Source: Prevotella sp.
GTDB lineage: Bacteria > Bacteroidota > Bacteroidia > Bacteroidales > Bacteroidaceae
DNA length: 38,709 bases
NCBI GenBank assembly: GCA_022769825.1
Contig: JALEJI010000046.1
Location: 1 to 38,709 of the forward strand
Direction: 5' to 3'
Under the pieces are notes generated by a model. It saw only the letters and a list, made by a program, of their open reading frames with translations, was not told the origin of the DNA and searched no databases. Positions within the stretch are counted from its first letter, which is position 1. Every line of letters starts with the position of its first letter. A program made the translations under genes and the position numbers. This document shows, piece after piece, positions 22,635 through 32,373 of the stretch.

Positions 22635-25211
22635 CTACAGGTCGTTGAAGTTAATTTCCTTCTCCGACTTGTCCTTCTTGCTTGACTTCTGCGTCTCATT
22701 GGCTTTCGAAGACTTGGATTCCGCCGAATGGTTGCCTTCCTCGGAAGACTGGTTTTCAATGGGCTCGCCGTTCTCGTCCAAGAACACTTCTTGGTCGCTT
22801 ATTACGCGCGAGCTGTCAACCCTCGTCGTGTCGCGTACAACCCTCGGCTGATAGCTCTGGCAGACATACATGTCAGACGTGATGCCATCGTCGGCAGTCG
22901 GCTTTTTGAACCTGCCATGATACTTTTGGAACGCGGGGTCATCCATCACGTAATGCAAGAACAATCCCACGATTGGCAACGCGGTGCGTGAGCCTTGACC
23001 GAGAGCTCCAGTGCGGAAGTGTATGCTGCGGTATTCGCCGCCTACCCACGCGCCGACCACGAGGTTAGGACTGACACCCTCAAACCACGCGTCGGAATGG
23101 TTGTTAGACGTTCCCGTCTTTCCACCGAAGTCAGTATCCCTCGCGCCACCGGCATATTCCGCGGCCAAGAGGCTTTGGCTTGTTCCGCCCGGCTCATGAG
23201 TGCCACCAAGAAGCAGCTGCTGCATCAGGAACGCGCTCTTGTAGGGTATCACCTGTTCGGCCTCAGTATTATTCTCGTATACCGTCTTGCCGTCCTTATC
23301 CACTATCTTACTGATAATCACGGGGTCATGGTGCATGCCATTGTTGGCGACAGTGCAATAAGCGTTGGTAAGCTCAAGCAACTGCACATCGCTGGAACCA
23401 AGCGCCAACGACGGAGTGTCGTCAAGCGGACTCTTGATACCCATCTTTTCAGCCGTGGCTATGATGCGGTTGATGCCCATCTCCTGCCCAAGACGAACGG
23501 CAACGGAGTTGATACTCTTGGCGAAGGCGCTCTTCAATGGTATTGAGTCGCCTGAGAAAGAGCCATTGGCATTGGTAGGCGTCCAAGTGACCACCTTCTT
23601 CTGAATCTTATCGTACACGTCCATTGAGATATACTCGTCACGACGCTTGTCGCAAGGAGTAAGCCCTTGGTTCATGGCCTCAGTATAGACAAAAAGCTTG
23701 AAGGTTGAACCAGGCTGGCGCTCTGCCGTCACCTTGTCATATTTCCACGACTTGAAGTCGATGTCTCCGACCCAAGCCTTGACCGCGCCTGTCTGCGGTT
23801 CCATCGCGAGCATGGCACAGTGCATGAACGTTACCATGTACTTGATGGAATCCTCTGAGGTCATATCTTTCACGATGGTGCCCTTGTCATAATCGAAGAG
23901 CTTGACAGGGTGAACCCAGTTGCGATAATAATAGTTTACCGAGTCAGGCTGGTTGGGATAGCGGTTAAGCAGTGCCTTGTAGAACGGCTGCCTCTGGGCT
24001 ATCTGGTCTATGAACCCTGGTATCTCGTTGCCGTTCTCGTCACGCCACGGAGCCTGTCTCAACCAGTTTTTCGATTGGTTGCGATAAATGCTCCAATGGT
24101 TGTTGAAGTTCTGCTGAACCTGCTTCATCTGCTGGTGCACGGCCTTCTCCGCGTATTTCTGCATACGCGAGTCGAGCGTCGTGTATATCTTCAAGCCGTC
24201 GCTGTAAAGGTCATATTTGGGGTCGCCGTCGTCATCGCGGAAGTTCTGCTTGAAGTAGTCAGCGACATACTCACGGAAATATAATGCCTGACCATCATAG
24301 TTCTCCTCCACCTTGAAGTGCAACGTGATAGGAAGCTGCTGGAGAGAGTCGCAATCTTCCCGGCTCAAGTCGCCATGATGGAACATGTTTGCCAAGACGA
24401 CATTGCGACGGCGCTTGCTGTTCTCCGGATTGGTCTTGGGATTATACTTTGACGTGGCTTTCAACATTCCCACCAACACGGCACAGTCTTGCGTTGAAAT
24501 ACTGTCGGGAGTGGTTCCGAAATAAGTGCGCGAGGCCGTCTTTATGCCATAAGCGTTATTACCGAAATCCACGGTGTTGGCATACATCGTTATGATGTCA
24601 CGCTTGTTGTAGACCGTCTCCAGCTTGGTGGCAATAATCCACTCCTTGCTCTTGACGATAAGAATCTTCAAGCCAGGAATCTTGCCAAGAAGGCCAGTGG
24701 AATACTGGGAACGCACGCGGAACATGTTCTTTGCCAATTGCTGCGAAATGGTGGAAGCGCCACGTCCGTCGTGATGCAAGATTACGTCTTTAACCACCGC
24801 GAAAAGTCCTACCACGTCGACGGCCATGCCACGCGGACGGCTATAGAAACGCTCATCCTCGGTATCGACCAACGCCTTGAAAAAAGAAGGGTTCACTTGG
24901 TCATACGCCACGGGCGTGCGGTTCTCGTTGAAGAACTTGCCTATCAACTTGCCATCGGCACTGTAGATTTCTGATGCCTGGTTGGATGGAGGGTTGAGGA
25001 TGCCTGAGAAATAGCCAGGGCTCTTGCCAAACAACCAAAGGAAGTTGATGTCCACCGCCCCAAGGTAAATAAAGATAAACGCTAAGAACGACACGAAAGC
25101 GATAAGCGTTTTCGTGTACCACGCCCTACCCTTATACAAGTTCTTGTACCAAGGCCAAAAGGCTTTAATCTTGCGCCATGCCCATTGCACGGCTTTTTTA
25201 AGTTTTCTCAT
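22635..25211 (-). CDS. mrcA: Penicillin-binding protein 1A (bifunctional transglycosylase/transpeptidase)
   Basis: The 858-residue class A PBP has a basic cytoplasmic tail, one membrane anchor (about 35-55), a GT51 transglycosylase domain with TEDERFYSR (Glu118 catalytic) and GASTISQQLAKN (151-162), and a transpeptidase domain with S502-T-F-K505, S566-I-N568 and K698-T-G700. It polymerises and crosslinks peptidoglycan. The C-terminal 80 residues are a charged Ser/Lys/Glu-rich tail without fold. It is monocistronic: a TATCTTTG box lies upstream and the next gene is terminated before it. Confidence 0.95.
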   Translation of the reverse strand: MRKLKKAVQWAWRKIKAFWPWYKNLYKGRAWYTKTLIAFVSFLAFIFIYLGAVDINFLWLFGKSPGYFSGILNPPSNQASEIYSADGKLIGKFFNENRTPVAYDQVNPSFFKALVDTEDERFYSRPRGMAVDVVGLFAVVKDVILHHDGRGASTISQQLAKNMFRVRSQYSTGLLGKIPGLKILIVKSKEWIIATKLETVYNKRDIITMYANTVDFGNNAYGIKTASRTYFGTTPDSISTQDCAVLVGMLKATSKYNPKTNPENSKRRRNVVLANMFHHGDLSREDCDSLQQLPITLHFKVEENYDGQALYFREYVADYFKQNFRDDDGDPKYDLYSDGLKIYTTLDSRMQKYAEKAVHQQMKQVQQNFNNHWSIYRNQSKNWLRQAPWRDENGNEIPGFIDQIAQRQPFYKALLNRYPNQPDSVNYYYRNWVHPVKLFDYDKGTIVKDMTSEDSIKYMVTFMHCAMLAMEPQTGAVKAWVGDIDFKSWKYDKVTAERQPGSTFKLFVYTEAMNQGLTPCDKRRDEYISMDVYDKIQKKVVTWTPTNANGSFSGDSIPLKSAFAKSINSVAVRLGQEMGINRIIATAEKMGIKSPLDDTPSLALGSSDVQLLELTNAYCTVANNGMHHDPVIISKIVDKDGKTVYENNTEAEQVIPYKSAFLMQQLLLGGTHEPGGTSQSLLAAEYAGGARDTDFGGKTGTSNNHSDAWFEGVSPNLVVGAWVGGEYRSIHFRTGALGQGSRTALPIVGLFLHYVMDDPAFQKYHGRFKKPTADDGITSDMYVCQSYQPRVVRDTTRVDSSRVISDQEVFLDENGEPIENQSSEEGNHSAESKSSKANETQKSSKKDKSEKEINFNDL

Positions 25212-25258
25212 AAAGCTGTTTTGCCAGTTACCATTAAGAAACTGATATAATCATTCTG

Positions 25259-25266
25259 CAAAGATA
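25259..25266 (-). promoter_or_regulatory. -7 promoter element of the PBP1A gene
   Basis: The minus strand reads TATCTTTG 48 bases before the PBP1A ATG. No TTTG at the ideal -33 spacing. Confidence 0.5.
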
Positions 25267-25325
25267 CTTAATAATAGATAAACTACATACTGGCGGCAAA
25301 GAATTTATGTTTTGTTAAAAATAAG

Positions 25326-25359
25326 ACAAGGGGATATGCCGCGAAGCATATCCCCTTGT
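25326..25359 (-). terminator. Terminator of the efflux/LpxA-like operon
   Basis: A perfect 14-bp stem (ACAAGGGGATATGC/GCATATCCCCTTGT) with a 6-base loop lies 23 bases after the LpxA-like stop; on the minus strand it is followed by CTTATTTTT. Confidence 0.88.
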
Positions 25360-25381
25360 TTATTAAAATATAATGTGTAGA

Positions 25382-26161
25382 CTACACCTTTGTGATTATT
25401 CCACACTTTGAAGTCTTGAGGAAATTGACGATTTTTTGCACCTCTTTCCCGTCGGGCACCTGCTGCTGTATCTGCAGCGTGGCGTCAAACGTGCTGTTCT
25501 TTCCGTGGAAAAGCAGACGATAGGCGTTGGCCACGTGCTTGCGCACCTTCTCGTCGATATGCCATGTTTCCATGAGAGTGTTGTTAGGCCCTGTGTAGGC
25601 TATCGGGTTGCCTCCGGCGATAGCGTAAGGCGGCACGTCGTTGGAGAAACGTGTGCCAGCCTGAAGCATGGCGAGGTCGCCGACACGTGTACCGGCGTTC
25701 TCGATGACAGAGGAGCTGAATATCGCTCCGTTGCCTATTTCGCAGTTGCCCGCGATCTTCGTGCCATAACCAAAGACGTTGAAATCGCCCACCACGGTGT
25801 CGTGGGAGATATGAACGCTCTCCATGAGGAAGTTGCCATTGCCAATGACGGTCTTGCCGCCCTCATGGGTCGCCCTGTTGATAATGACGTTCTCACGGAT
25901 GGTGTTATTGTCGCCAATGATGACCTCGCTGCGCTCTCCCTGGAACTCAAAGTCCTGAGGGAAGGCACCTATCACCGTGCCTTGGTGGACCTTGTTGTCC
26001 TTTCCCATCTTGGTGCCATTGAGAATGCTCACGAATGGGAAGATGGTGCAGTTGTCGCCAATCTCCACGTAGTCCTCAATATACACGAACGGGAATATCT
26101 TAACGTTGTTGCCAATCTTCGCCTTAGGCGAAATCACGGCCTTGTCACTTATCTGATTCAT
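25382..26161 (-). CDS. LpxA-like left-handed beta-helix acyltransferase (divergent paralogue)
   Basis: The 259-residue protein is a hexapeptide-repeat left-handed beta helix with an LpxA-type layout: IGAFPQDFEFQGE (64-76), IGDNNTIRENVIINR (82-96), HISHD with His120 at the position of the E. coli general base His125, and DVPPYAIAGGNP. LpxA acylates UDP-GlcNAc in lipid A synthesis. However, E. coli Lys76 is Glu72 here, the conserved VHQF segment is replaced by SSVIENAG, and the NxxGLKRRG segment is replaced by TGPNNTLMETW. So it is probably a paralogue with another acceptor, not the housekeeping lpxA. It follows the outer-membrane efflux gene by 38 bases and likely ends that operon. Confidence 0.8.
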   Translation of the reverse strand: MNQISDKAVISPKAKIGNNVKIFPFVYIEDYVEIGDNCTIFPFVSILNGTKMGKDNKVHQGTVIGAFPQDFEFQGERSEVIIGDNNTIRENVIINRATHEGGKTVIGNGNFLMESVHISHDTVVGDFNVFGYGTKIAGNCEIGNGAIFSSSVIENAGTRVGDLAMLQAGTRFSNDVPPYAIAGGNPIAYTGPNNTLMETWHIDEKVRKHVANAYRLLFHGKNSTFDATLQIQQQVPDGKEVQKIVNFLKTSKCGIITKV

Positions 26162-26199
26162 AGTCGCTTCGTTAATTACTAATCAATCATAACTGCCAA

Positions 26200-27591
26200 T
26201 CATTTGGCACCACCGCCGAGAGCGTAGTAGAGGTTCACGACTGCCTGCATCTTTGAGAAATCGTCTTGCACCTGATTGAGCTGCGCGTTGAGCAGGTTGC
26301 TCTGTGCGGTTATTACCTCAAGATATGTAGCCCCGGCGCTTGCCATGAGGTTACGCGTGTCCTCGACGTTCTTCTTCAGCACGGCTATGCGCTTCTGCTC
26401 CAGCTTGCTCTTCGCGTCGGAGGCATTGTAGAGCACGAGCGCGTTGCTGACTTCAGAACCAGCCGACAGCACGCTGCTTTGCCATGTGTTGAGGGCCTGC
26501 TTGTATTGATCCTCAGCCACGCGCAATCCGGCGCGAAGCTGTCCCTTCATGAAGATGGGCTGCGTGAGTGAACCAACGGCCGAGAGGAGAATCTTACCGG
26601 GATTGGTGATTCCCATGCCGCCGCTGTTGGTGTATGCCCCGGAGGCGCTGATGGTCAGCGAAGGATAGAAACGCGAGCGAGCGACCTCTATGTTGTAGAA
26701 GCAGTTGGCCAAAGCCATCTCGTTGGCGTGAACGTCAGCGCGGTTGGAAAGCAACTGCACGCCCACTCCCGTCGAGAATGTGGTGGGGAGGCTCTGGGCG
26801 TCGAGCGTGCTTCTTGATATGGCGTGAGCCTGCTCGCCCATTACCAGTGAAAGGCTGTTCTCTGTCTCGCGAATCTGGCGCTTGATGTCCTCCTTCTGCG
26901 TCTGCACCGAGAGGTAATTGCTCTCCGCGCTCTGCACGGCGGTAGACCTCACGCCCCTGACGGTCTGCAACTGAACCTTCATGATGCCCCATGTGTCCTT
27001 GGTCAGCTTCTCCATGTCTGTGACGATCTGGAGCTGCTTGTCGAGCATGAGGAGGGTATAGTACATGTTAGCCACGTTGGCAATGAGCTTGGTCTGCACA
27101 GCCACCTGATAGTCTTTCATCTGCAGCATTGAGACCTGTGTCGAACGCTTGGCCGCCGTGAGGTTGCCAAAGAGGTTGGCGTCCCAACTGGCGTTGACAG
27201 GAAGCGAGTAGGTCTTGTTGGCCTTCTGTCCGTCCCATGTGGAAATCGTGCCTTGCGGCGTGAAGGTGATGCCTGGCAGGAATGCCAACTTGGCCACCTT
27301 CAGCTGAGCCTCGGCCATGTCGATGTTCAACGCGGCGTTGAGCAGGTCGGGGTTGTTGGCAAGCGTCTTCTCGATGAGTGTCTGCAACTGCGGGTCCGTG
27401 AACACTGAGCGCCAAGGTATGTTGGCGAACGATGTCGTGTCGGTCACGGCAAGGGTGTCGTTATCGTTGACAGCATCGCGGATGAGTCCGGAGGTGTTGA
27501 CAGCCGGCCGCTCATACTTGCCGTAAAGGCTCTTGCAGCCCGTGAGAGTCACGGCTGCAAGACCAATGATAAGGAAATTGTATCTTTTCAT
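26200..27591 (-). CDS. Outer-membrane efflux lipoprotein (TolC/NodT-like)
   Basis: The 463-residue protein carries a lipoprotein signal (LIIGLAAVTLTGC, acylated Cys about residue 18) and the two-fold OEP repeat typical of TolC-like channels, e.g. NNPDLLNAALNIDMAEAQLKVAKLAFLPGI and VARSRFYPSLTISASGAY. It provides the outer-membrane duct for the pump encoded just upstream. The start at 27591 (8 bases after the pump gene) is preferred over the in-frame ATG at 27633, which would overlap the pump gene and hide the signal peptide. Confidence 0.92.
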   Translation of the reverse strand: MKRYNFLIIGLAAVTLTGCKSLYGKYERPAVNTSGLIRDAVNDNDTLAVTDTTSFANIPWRSVFTDPQLQTLIEKTLANNPDLLNAALNIDMAEAQLKVAKLAFLPGITFTPQGTISTWDGQKANKTYSLPVNASWDANLFGNLTAAKRSTQVSMLQMKDYQVAVQTKLIANVANMYYTLLMLDKQLQIVTDMEKLTKDTWGIMKVQLQTVRGVRSTAVQSAESNYLSVQTQKEDIKRQIRETENSLSLVMGEQAHAISRSTLDAQSLPTTFSTGVGVQLLSNRADVHANEMALANCFYNIEVARSRFYPSLTISASGAYTNSGGMGITNPGKILLSAVGSLTQPIFMKGQLRAGLRVAEDQYKQALNTWQSSVLSAGSEVSNALVLYNASDAKSKLEQKRIAVLKKNVEDTRNLMASAGATYLEVITAQSNLLNAQLNQVQDDFSKMQAVVNLYYALGGGAK

Positions 27592-27599
27592 TATTATTC

Positions 27600-30500
27600 T
27601 CAATCCTTTTTGTCTAAAAACTGGTCGTGCCAACCTGTGGGAAGGCTCCTGTCTCCTTTGGCGTACATCTCTGACTCCACAGCGGCTCCAGAGCGGGCAT
27701 ATTGGCGAAGCTCGGCCTCGACCTCCTTGTTGGACTCATCCTCAAACTTCATCGGCTTGACCTTCTCCTGCAGGTACTGGAAGATGCAGAACAATGCCGG
27801 CACCACGAACACCTGGATAAGGGTTCCCAAGAACATACCGCCTACGGCAGCGGCGCCAAGGGTCTGGTTACCAGACTTGCCCACGCCTGAGGCGAACATC
27901 AGAGGCAGCAAGCCGATGACCATTGCCAACGATGTCATCAAGATAGGACGCAGACGGGCCGCGGCGCCAAGGATGGCGGAATACTTGATGGCCATACCCG
28001 TCTCGCGGCGCTCAAGGGCGAACTGCACGATAAGGATGGCGTTCTTGGCCAACAGACCGATAAGCATGATGAGCGAGATCTGCATGTAGATATCGTTGGA
28101 GTGACCGAAGATATTGGTGAAGATGAACGCTCCGGCAAGACCGAACGGTATGGACAGCAACACTGCCAAAGGCAAGATGTAGCTCTCGTACTGCGCGCTC
28201 AGAATCAAGTAGACGAAGATGAAGCAGAGCACGAAGATGAGCGATGTTGAGTTGCTCGACTCGGCCTCCGAACGGGTCAAGCCTTCGTACTCGTAGCCAT
28301 AACCCTGAGGCAGCATGTCGGCAGACACTTCCTTGATGGCTTGCATCACCTGACCGTTAGAGTAGCCGGTGTTAGGCGACACGCTCACGTCGATAGAGGT
28401 GAAGAGGTTGAAACGTCCGATGTTTGAAGGACCGTAGATCTTGCGCAGCTTCACGAACTCGCTCACGGGTGACATCTCGCCGGAAGCGGTGCGCACGTAG
28501 ATACGGCTCAGTCCGTCGGGGCGCATGCGGCTCTCCACGTCGCCCTGGATCATCACACGGTAGAGTTTACCGTAAGCGTTGAAGTTGGATGCGTACAAGC
28601 CGCCATAATAACCCTGCATCACGCTGAGCACGGCCGATGGTGATATGCCGGCCTGCTTGGTCTTTGCCACGTCCACGTCGACCATGTACTGTGGGTAGTT
28701 AGGGTTGTACGACGTCATGGCCTGCTGAATCTCAGGACGCTTGTTCAGCTCGTTGAGGAAGCTCTTTGTTATGTTGTAGAACTTGTTGAGGTCGCCACCG
28801 GTCTTGTCCTGCATGGTCATCGTCACACTGTTCTGCACTGAGAATCCGGAAATCATAGGAGGACCGAATGCAAGGATCTGCGCGTCCTTGATGGCGGCTG
28901 TCTGCTTGTAGATCATGCCCAGCACCGAGTTTTGCTCGTAAGGGTTGACAATCAGCGCCATTGGGTCTTTATCCGTGATGGCGCGCTTGATGCGGGCGGT
29001 GATGCCGCCGGAGCGATCCTCAAACGACTTCAGCTTGATGATGAACGTAGCCTGGTCGGAACCCTGGCCTGCAATGAAGTTGTAACCCACGATGGCGTTA
29101 CGGTGAAGGATGGCGGGGTTGCTGGCGAGCATCTTGTCGACCTGCGCCACTATTTGGTTGGTGCGATCCTGCGAGGTACCCGGCTTTGCCGAGATGGTAA
29201 CGAAGATTGTACCGGTGTCCTCATTAGGCACGAGGCCAGTCTTTGTGAACTTCATGCAAACCACAAGCACTACTATACCCACGACCACGATGGCAGCCGT
29301 GATGACGCGATGGTTGATGACGCGCTCAACGCCAACCTTATACTTCTTGATGGTCTTGTCGAATATGCGGTTGAAGCCTGCGTGGAAGCGAGAGACAAAC
29401 GAGCTATTCTTCTCGTTCTTCTCAGCGTCGTGCGGCTTCAGGAACATGGCGCACAACGCCGGCGACAGTGTCAAGGCGTTCAACGCGGAGATGACGATAC
29501 TCACGGCCATCGTGACACCAAACTCACGGTAGAACGTACCAGACGTGCCGCCAATGAAGCTCACAGGCACGAACACGGCCGACATGACCAGCGTGATGGA
29601 TATGATGGCTCCCGAAATCTCGTTCATGGCGTCGATGGCGGCGGTCATGGAGTTGTCGTAGCCGGCGTCAAGCTTGGCGTGCACGGCCTCGACCACCACG
29701 ATGGCATCGTCCACCACGATGGCGATGGCGAGCAGCAACGCCGACAGCGTCAGCAGGTTGATGGAGAATCCGAATATCAGCAGGAAGAAGAACGTACCTA
29801 TCAAGGCCACAGGCACGGCGATCATGGGAATGAGCGTCGAGCGCAAGTCTTGCAGGAAGATGTACACCACGAAGAACACGAGTATCAAGGTGATGAAGAG
29901 CGTCATGATAACCTCCTCGATAGACGCGAAGAGGAAGTCGGTAACGTCGTACATCATCACGACCTTCAGCCCTGGAGGCATGCTCTTCTGCGCGTCAGCG
30001 AGGGCGGCCTTCACGTCGGTGGCTATCTGTGTGGCGTTGGAGCCGGCAATCTGCTGCACCATACCCATACATGCGGGCTGGCCGTCGTTGTCAAGGTGCA
30101 CGTTGTACATCAGCGAGCCAAGCTCAATCTTGGCCACGTCTTTCAGATGAAGGGTCTCACCGGTGGTCTTGCTCTGGATCACTATGTTCTGATACTCAAT
30201 AGGCGTTGACAAGCGGCCCTTGTAGCGAAGGGTGTACTCGTAAGCCATGTTTGAGTTCTCGCCGAACTTACCAGGCGCGGCCTCGATGTTCTGCTCGGCG
30301 AGCACGCCCGTGATGTCGGAAGGAATCAGTCCATACTGCTTCATCTTGTCAGGCTGCAGCCAAATACGCATTGAGTATGTGGCCGTTGACGGGCTCTGCA
30401 CGTCACCCACACCGTTGACACGCTTGATGAGCGGCACGATGTTGATGTCGTTGTAGTTGGTGACGAACTGGTCGTCGTAGCGACCGTCGTCAGAGGTGAC

Positions 30501-30926
30501 GGCATACATGATGACGTTTGAGGTCTGGCGTTTCGTCACGGTCACGCCCACCCTTGTCACCTCGGCCGGCAACAATGCCTGGGCCTGCTGCACGCGGTTT
30601 TGCACGTTCACGGCGGCCATGTCGGCGTCGGAACCCTGCTTGAAGTAGACGATAATCATGGCCGTACCGTCGTTGGTGGCTGAAGAAGTCATGTAGGTCA
30701 TGTTCTCCACACCATTGATGCTCTCCTCAAGAGGCACCACGACAGACTTCATCACCGTCTCGGCGTCAGCGCCCTGGTAGGTGGTACGCACCATGATGGT
30801 AGGTGGCGCGATATCCGGATACTGCTCGACAGGCAGTGAAGTCAGGCCGATGATACCCAGCAGCACGAGCAGGATGGATATCACGGTCGACAGAACCGGT
30901 CGTTTAATGAATTTTGTAAATGTCAT
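27600..30926 (-). CDS. RND multidrug efflux pump, inner-membrane subunit (AcrB/HAE1 type)
   Basis: The 1108-residue protein has two repeats of one plus five transmembrane helices and large periplasmic loops. It begins MTFTKFIKRPVLSTVIS, carries the proton-relay Asp406-Asp407 in AIAIVVDDAIVVVEA, and the C-terminal LAKNAILIVQFA segment with the relay Lys. It exports hydrophobic compounds powered by protons. The C-terminal 60 residues are a longer charged tail than AcrB. Adaptor upstream (23 bases) and outer-membrane factor downstream (8 bases) make a complete tripartite operon. No repressor gene is adjacent. Confidence 0.95.
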   Translation of the reverse strand: MTFTKFIKRPVLSTVISILLVLLGIIGLTSLPVEQYPDIAPPTIMVRTTYQGADAETVMKSVVVPLEESINGVENMTYMTSSATNDGTAMIIVYFKQGSDADMAAVNVQNRVQQAQALLPAEVTRVGVTVTKRQTSNVIMYAVTSDDGRYDDQFVTNYNDINIVPLIKRVNGVGDVQSPSTATYSMRIWLQPDKMKQYGLIPSDITGVLAEQNIEAAPGKFGENSNMAYEYTLRYKGRLSTPIEYQNIVIQSKTTGETLHLKDVAKIELGSLMYNVHLDNDGQPACMGMVQQIAGSNATQIATDVKAALADAQKSMPPGLKVVMMYDVTDFLFASIEEVIMTLFITLILVFFVVYIFLQDLRSTLIPMIAVPVALIGTFFFLLIFGFSINLLTLSALLLAIAIVVDDAIVVVEAVHAKLDAGYDNSMTAAIDAMNEISGAIISITLVMSAVFVPVSFIGGTSGTFYREFGVTMAVSIVISALNALTLSPALCAMFLKPHDAEKNEKNSSFVSRFHAGFNRIFDKTIKKYKVGVERVINHRVITAAIVVVGIVVLVVCMKFTKTGLVPNEDTGTIFVTISAKPGTSQDRTNQIVAQVDKMLASNPAILHRNAIVGYNFIAGQGSDQATFIIKLKSFEDRSGGITARIKRAITDKDPMALIVNPYEQNSVLGMIYKQTAAIKDAQILAFGPPMISGFSVQNSVTMTMQDKTGGDLNKFYNITKSFLNELNKRPEIQQAMTSYNPNYPQYMVDVDVAKTKQAGISPSAVLSVMQGYYGGLYASNFNAYGKLYRVMIQGDVESRMRPDGLSRIYVRTASGEMSPVSEFVKLRKIYGPSNIGRFNLFTSIDVSVSPNTGYSNGQVMQAIKEVSADMLPQGYGYEYEGLTRSEAESSNSTSLIFVLCFIFVYLILSAQYESYILPLAVLLSIPFGLAGAFIFTNIFGHSNDIYMQISLIMLIGLLAKNAILIVQFALERRETGMAIKYSAILGAAARLRPILMTSLAMVIGLLPLMFASGVGKSGNQTLGAAAVGGMFLGTLIQVFVVPALFCIFQYLQEKVKPMKFEDESNKEVEAELRQYARSGAAVESEMYAKGDRSLPTGWHDQFLDKKD

Positions 30927-30949
30927 AATTGCTCGAAATTAACTCCTCC

Positions 30950-32149
30950 TTATTTTCCTGTCATCGTCTTGACAAAGCCTTTGGCTGAGCTTTGGTTGGC
31001 TCCAAGCTTCTCGGCCTTCTCTATCTTCTCCTCGTATTGCTGCTCGGTGAGGGGCTTGATTTGCTCGCCGTCGGTAAGCTTCGTTATGCCCTTGCACACG
31101 TAGCGGTCGCCAGTGTGGAGACCGTCGGTGACGATGTAGTTGATGCCGTCGTCTTGTGGGTTAACCTTGATGGCGGTGTATTTCACCTTGTTGTCGCTGC
31201 CGACGACATACACGAAGATCTTGTCCTGCACCTGCACGGTAGCCTCCTGCGGAATGATTACCGCGTCGTTGCTCACGCGAGGCACCACGATTTGGCCCGC
31301 GCCACCGCTCTTGAGCAGACGCTGTGGGTTGGCGAAATGGGCTATGAGTGTGTAAGCACCGGTTGAAGCGTCGATCACGCCGCTCATCTTCACCACGCGG
31401 CCCGGCTGGTTGTAGATGGTGCCGTCGGCAAGCTGGAGCTTCACGGCAGGCATCTCCTTCAGCACGCCGGCAACGCTGCCCGCGTTCTTCGACAGGCCGA
31501 GGATGTCGGGCTCGCTCATTGAGAAGAACACCTCCACGGTGCTGACGTCGGAAACGGTTGTCAGCGTGTTAGACGCCGACACGAGCGCGCCTTTCTTGAA
31601 AGGCAGGCTGCCCACCACGCCGCTCGCCGGAGCGCGAACCACGCACCACGACAGGGTCTCCTCAGCGGCGGCGAGAGCGGCCTGGGCCTGGGCCACCTGA
31701 GCCTTGGCCGTGGCATAGCTGTTCTGTGCCGTCTCAAGCTCATACTGGCCGATGATGTGCTGGTCGAACAGCTTCTTGTTATTAAGATATGTGAGACGCG
31801 CGGTGTTGGCCTGGGCGCGGGCCGTGTTCAATGCCGCGCGGCACTGGCTCACCTGGGCGCGATATGTCTCGCTGTCGATAGTGAACATTGGCTGGCCAGC
31901 GCTCACCGTCTGGCCCTCGTGAACATAAACGTTAGTGATGAAGCCCGAGATTTTCGGGTGCACGTCAACATCCTGAATACCCTTGATTGTTGCCGGATAA
32001 GTGGTCTGAAGGTCAGCACTCGATACACCCGCGGTCTTCACGGGGAACTCATTGTCCTGAAGGTCAGCCAGTCCGCCACCGCTCTTCTTGCCACAAGAAG
32101 CAAGTGCCAATGCAGCCAAAGCCACAAACAAACAACTCTTGATTTTCAT
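30950..32149 (-). CDS. RND efflux periplasmic adaptor (membrane fusion protein)
   Basis: The 399-residue lipoprotein has lipobox ALASC (Cys about 19), a lipoyl/barrel-sandwich part (VDVHPKISGFITNVYVHEGQTVSAGQPMF), a long alpha hairpin rich in Ala and Gln (about 95-150), then LSWCVVRAPASGVVGSL closing the lipoyl domain, a beta barrel and a membrane-proximal domain. It links the RND pump to the outer-membrane factor. The start at 32149 fits the lipoprotein signal; the in-frame ATG at 32188 adds 13 unrelated residues. It is the first gene of the operon, with a TAACTTTG box about 100 bases upstream. Confidence 0.93.
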   Translation of the reverse strand: MKIKSCLFVALAALALASCGKKSGGGLADLQDNEFPVKTAGVSSADLQTTYPATIKGIQDVDVHPKISGFITNVYVHEGQTVSAGQPMFTIDSETYRAQVSQCRAALNTARAQANTARLTYLNNKKLFDQHIIGQYELETAQNSYATAKAQVAQAQAALAAAEETLSWCVVRAPASGVVGSLPFKKGALVSASNTLTTVSDVSTVEVFFSMSEPDILGLSKNAGSVAGVLKEMPAVKLQLADGTIYNQPGRVVKMSGVIDASTGAYTLIAHFANPQRLLKSGGAGQIVVPRVSNDAVIIPQEATVQVQDKIFVYVVGSDNKVKYTAIKVNPQDDGINYIVTDGLHTGDRYVCKGITKLTDGEQIKPLTEQQYEEKIEKAEKLGANQSSAKGFVKTMTGK

Positions 32150-32249
32150 ACCTAAATTTAGAATAATATTATTATCAATTTTTATCACTTAAATCACGAA
32201 AGGTGCGTTGCAAAAAGCCCGAAAGGGCACAATCTCGCTTAACAATGCG

Positions 32250-32257
32250 CAAAGTTA
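32250..32257 (-). promoter_or_regulatory. -7 promoter element of the efflux operon
   Basis: The minus strand reads TAACTTTG, giving a leader of about 95 bases that includes a small GCCC..GGGC hairpin. No clear -33 TTTG. Confidence 0.5.
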
Positions 32258-32373
32258 GCACTTTTATCTTGGAAAACTATTTTCGCCCGTTGAGTTTTTA
32301 ACAACAATTACAATCGTTTGTCGTTTCTTTTATACTATTATAACCAAATGACAGTAAAAAGGCCATGAAACGC

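Noticed and set aside
28932..30209. Antisense ORF of 425 codons within the RND pump gene
   Set aside because: Asp/His/Arg-rich low-complexity translation without domain; the opposite frame is a complete AcrB-type pump.
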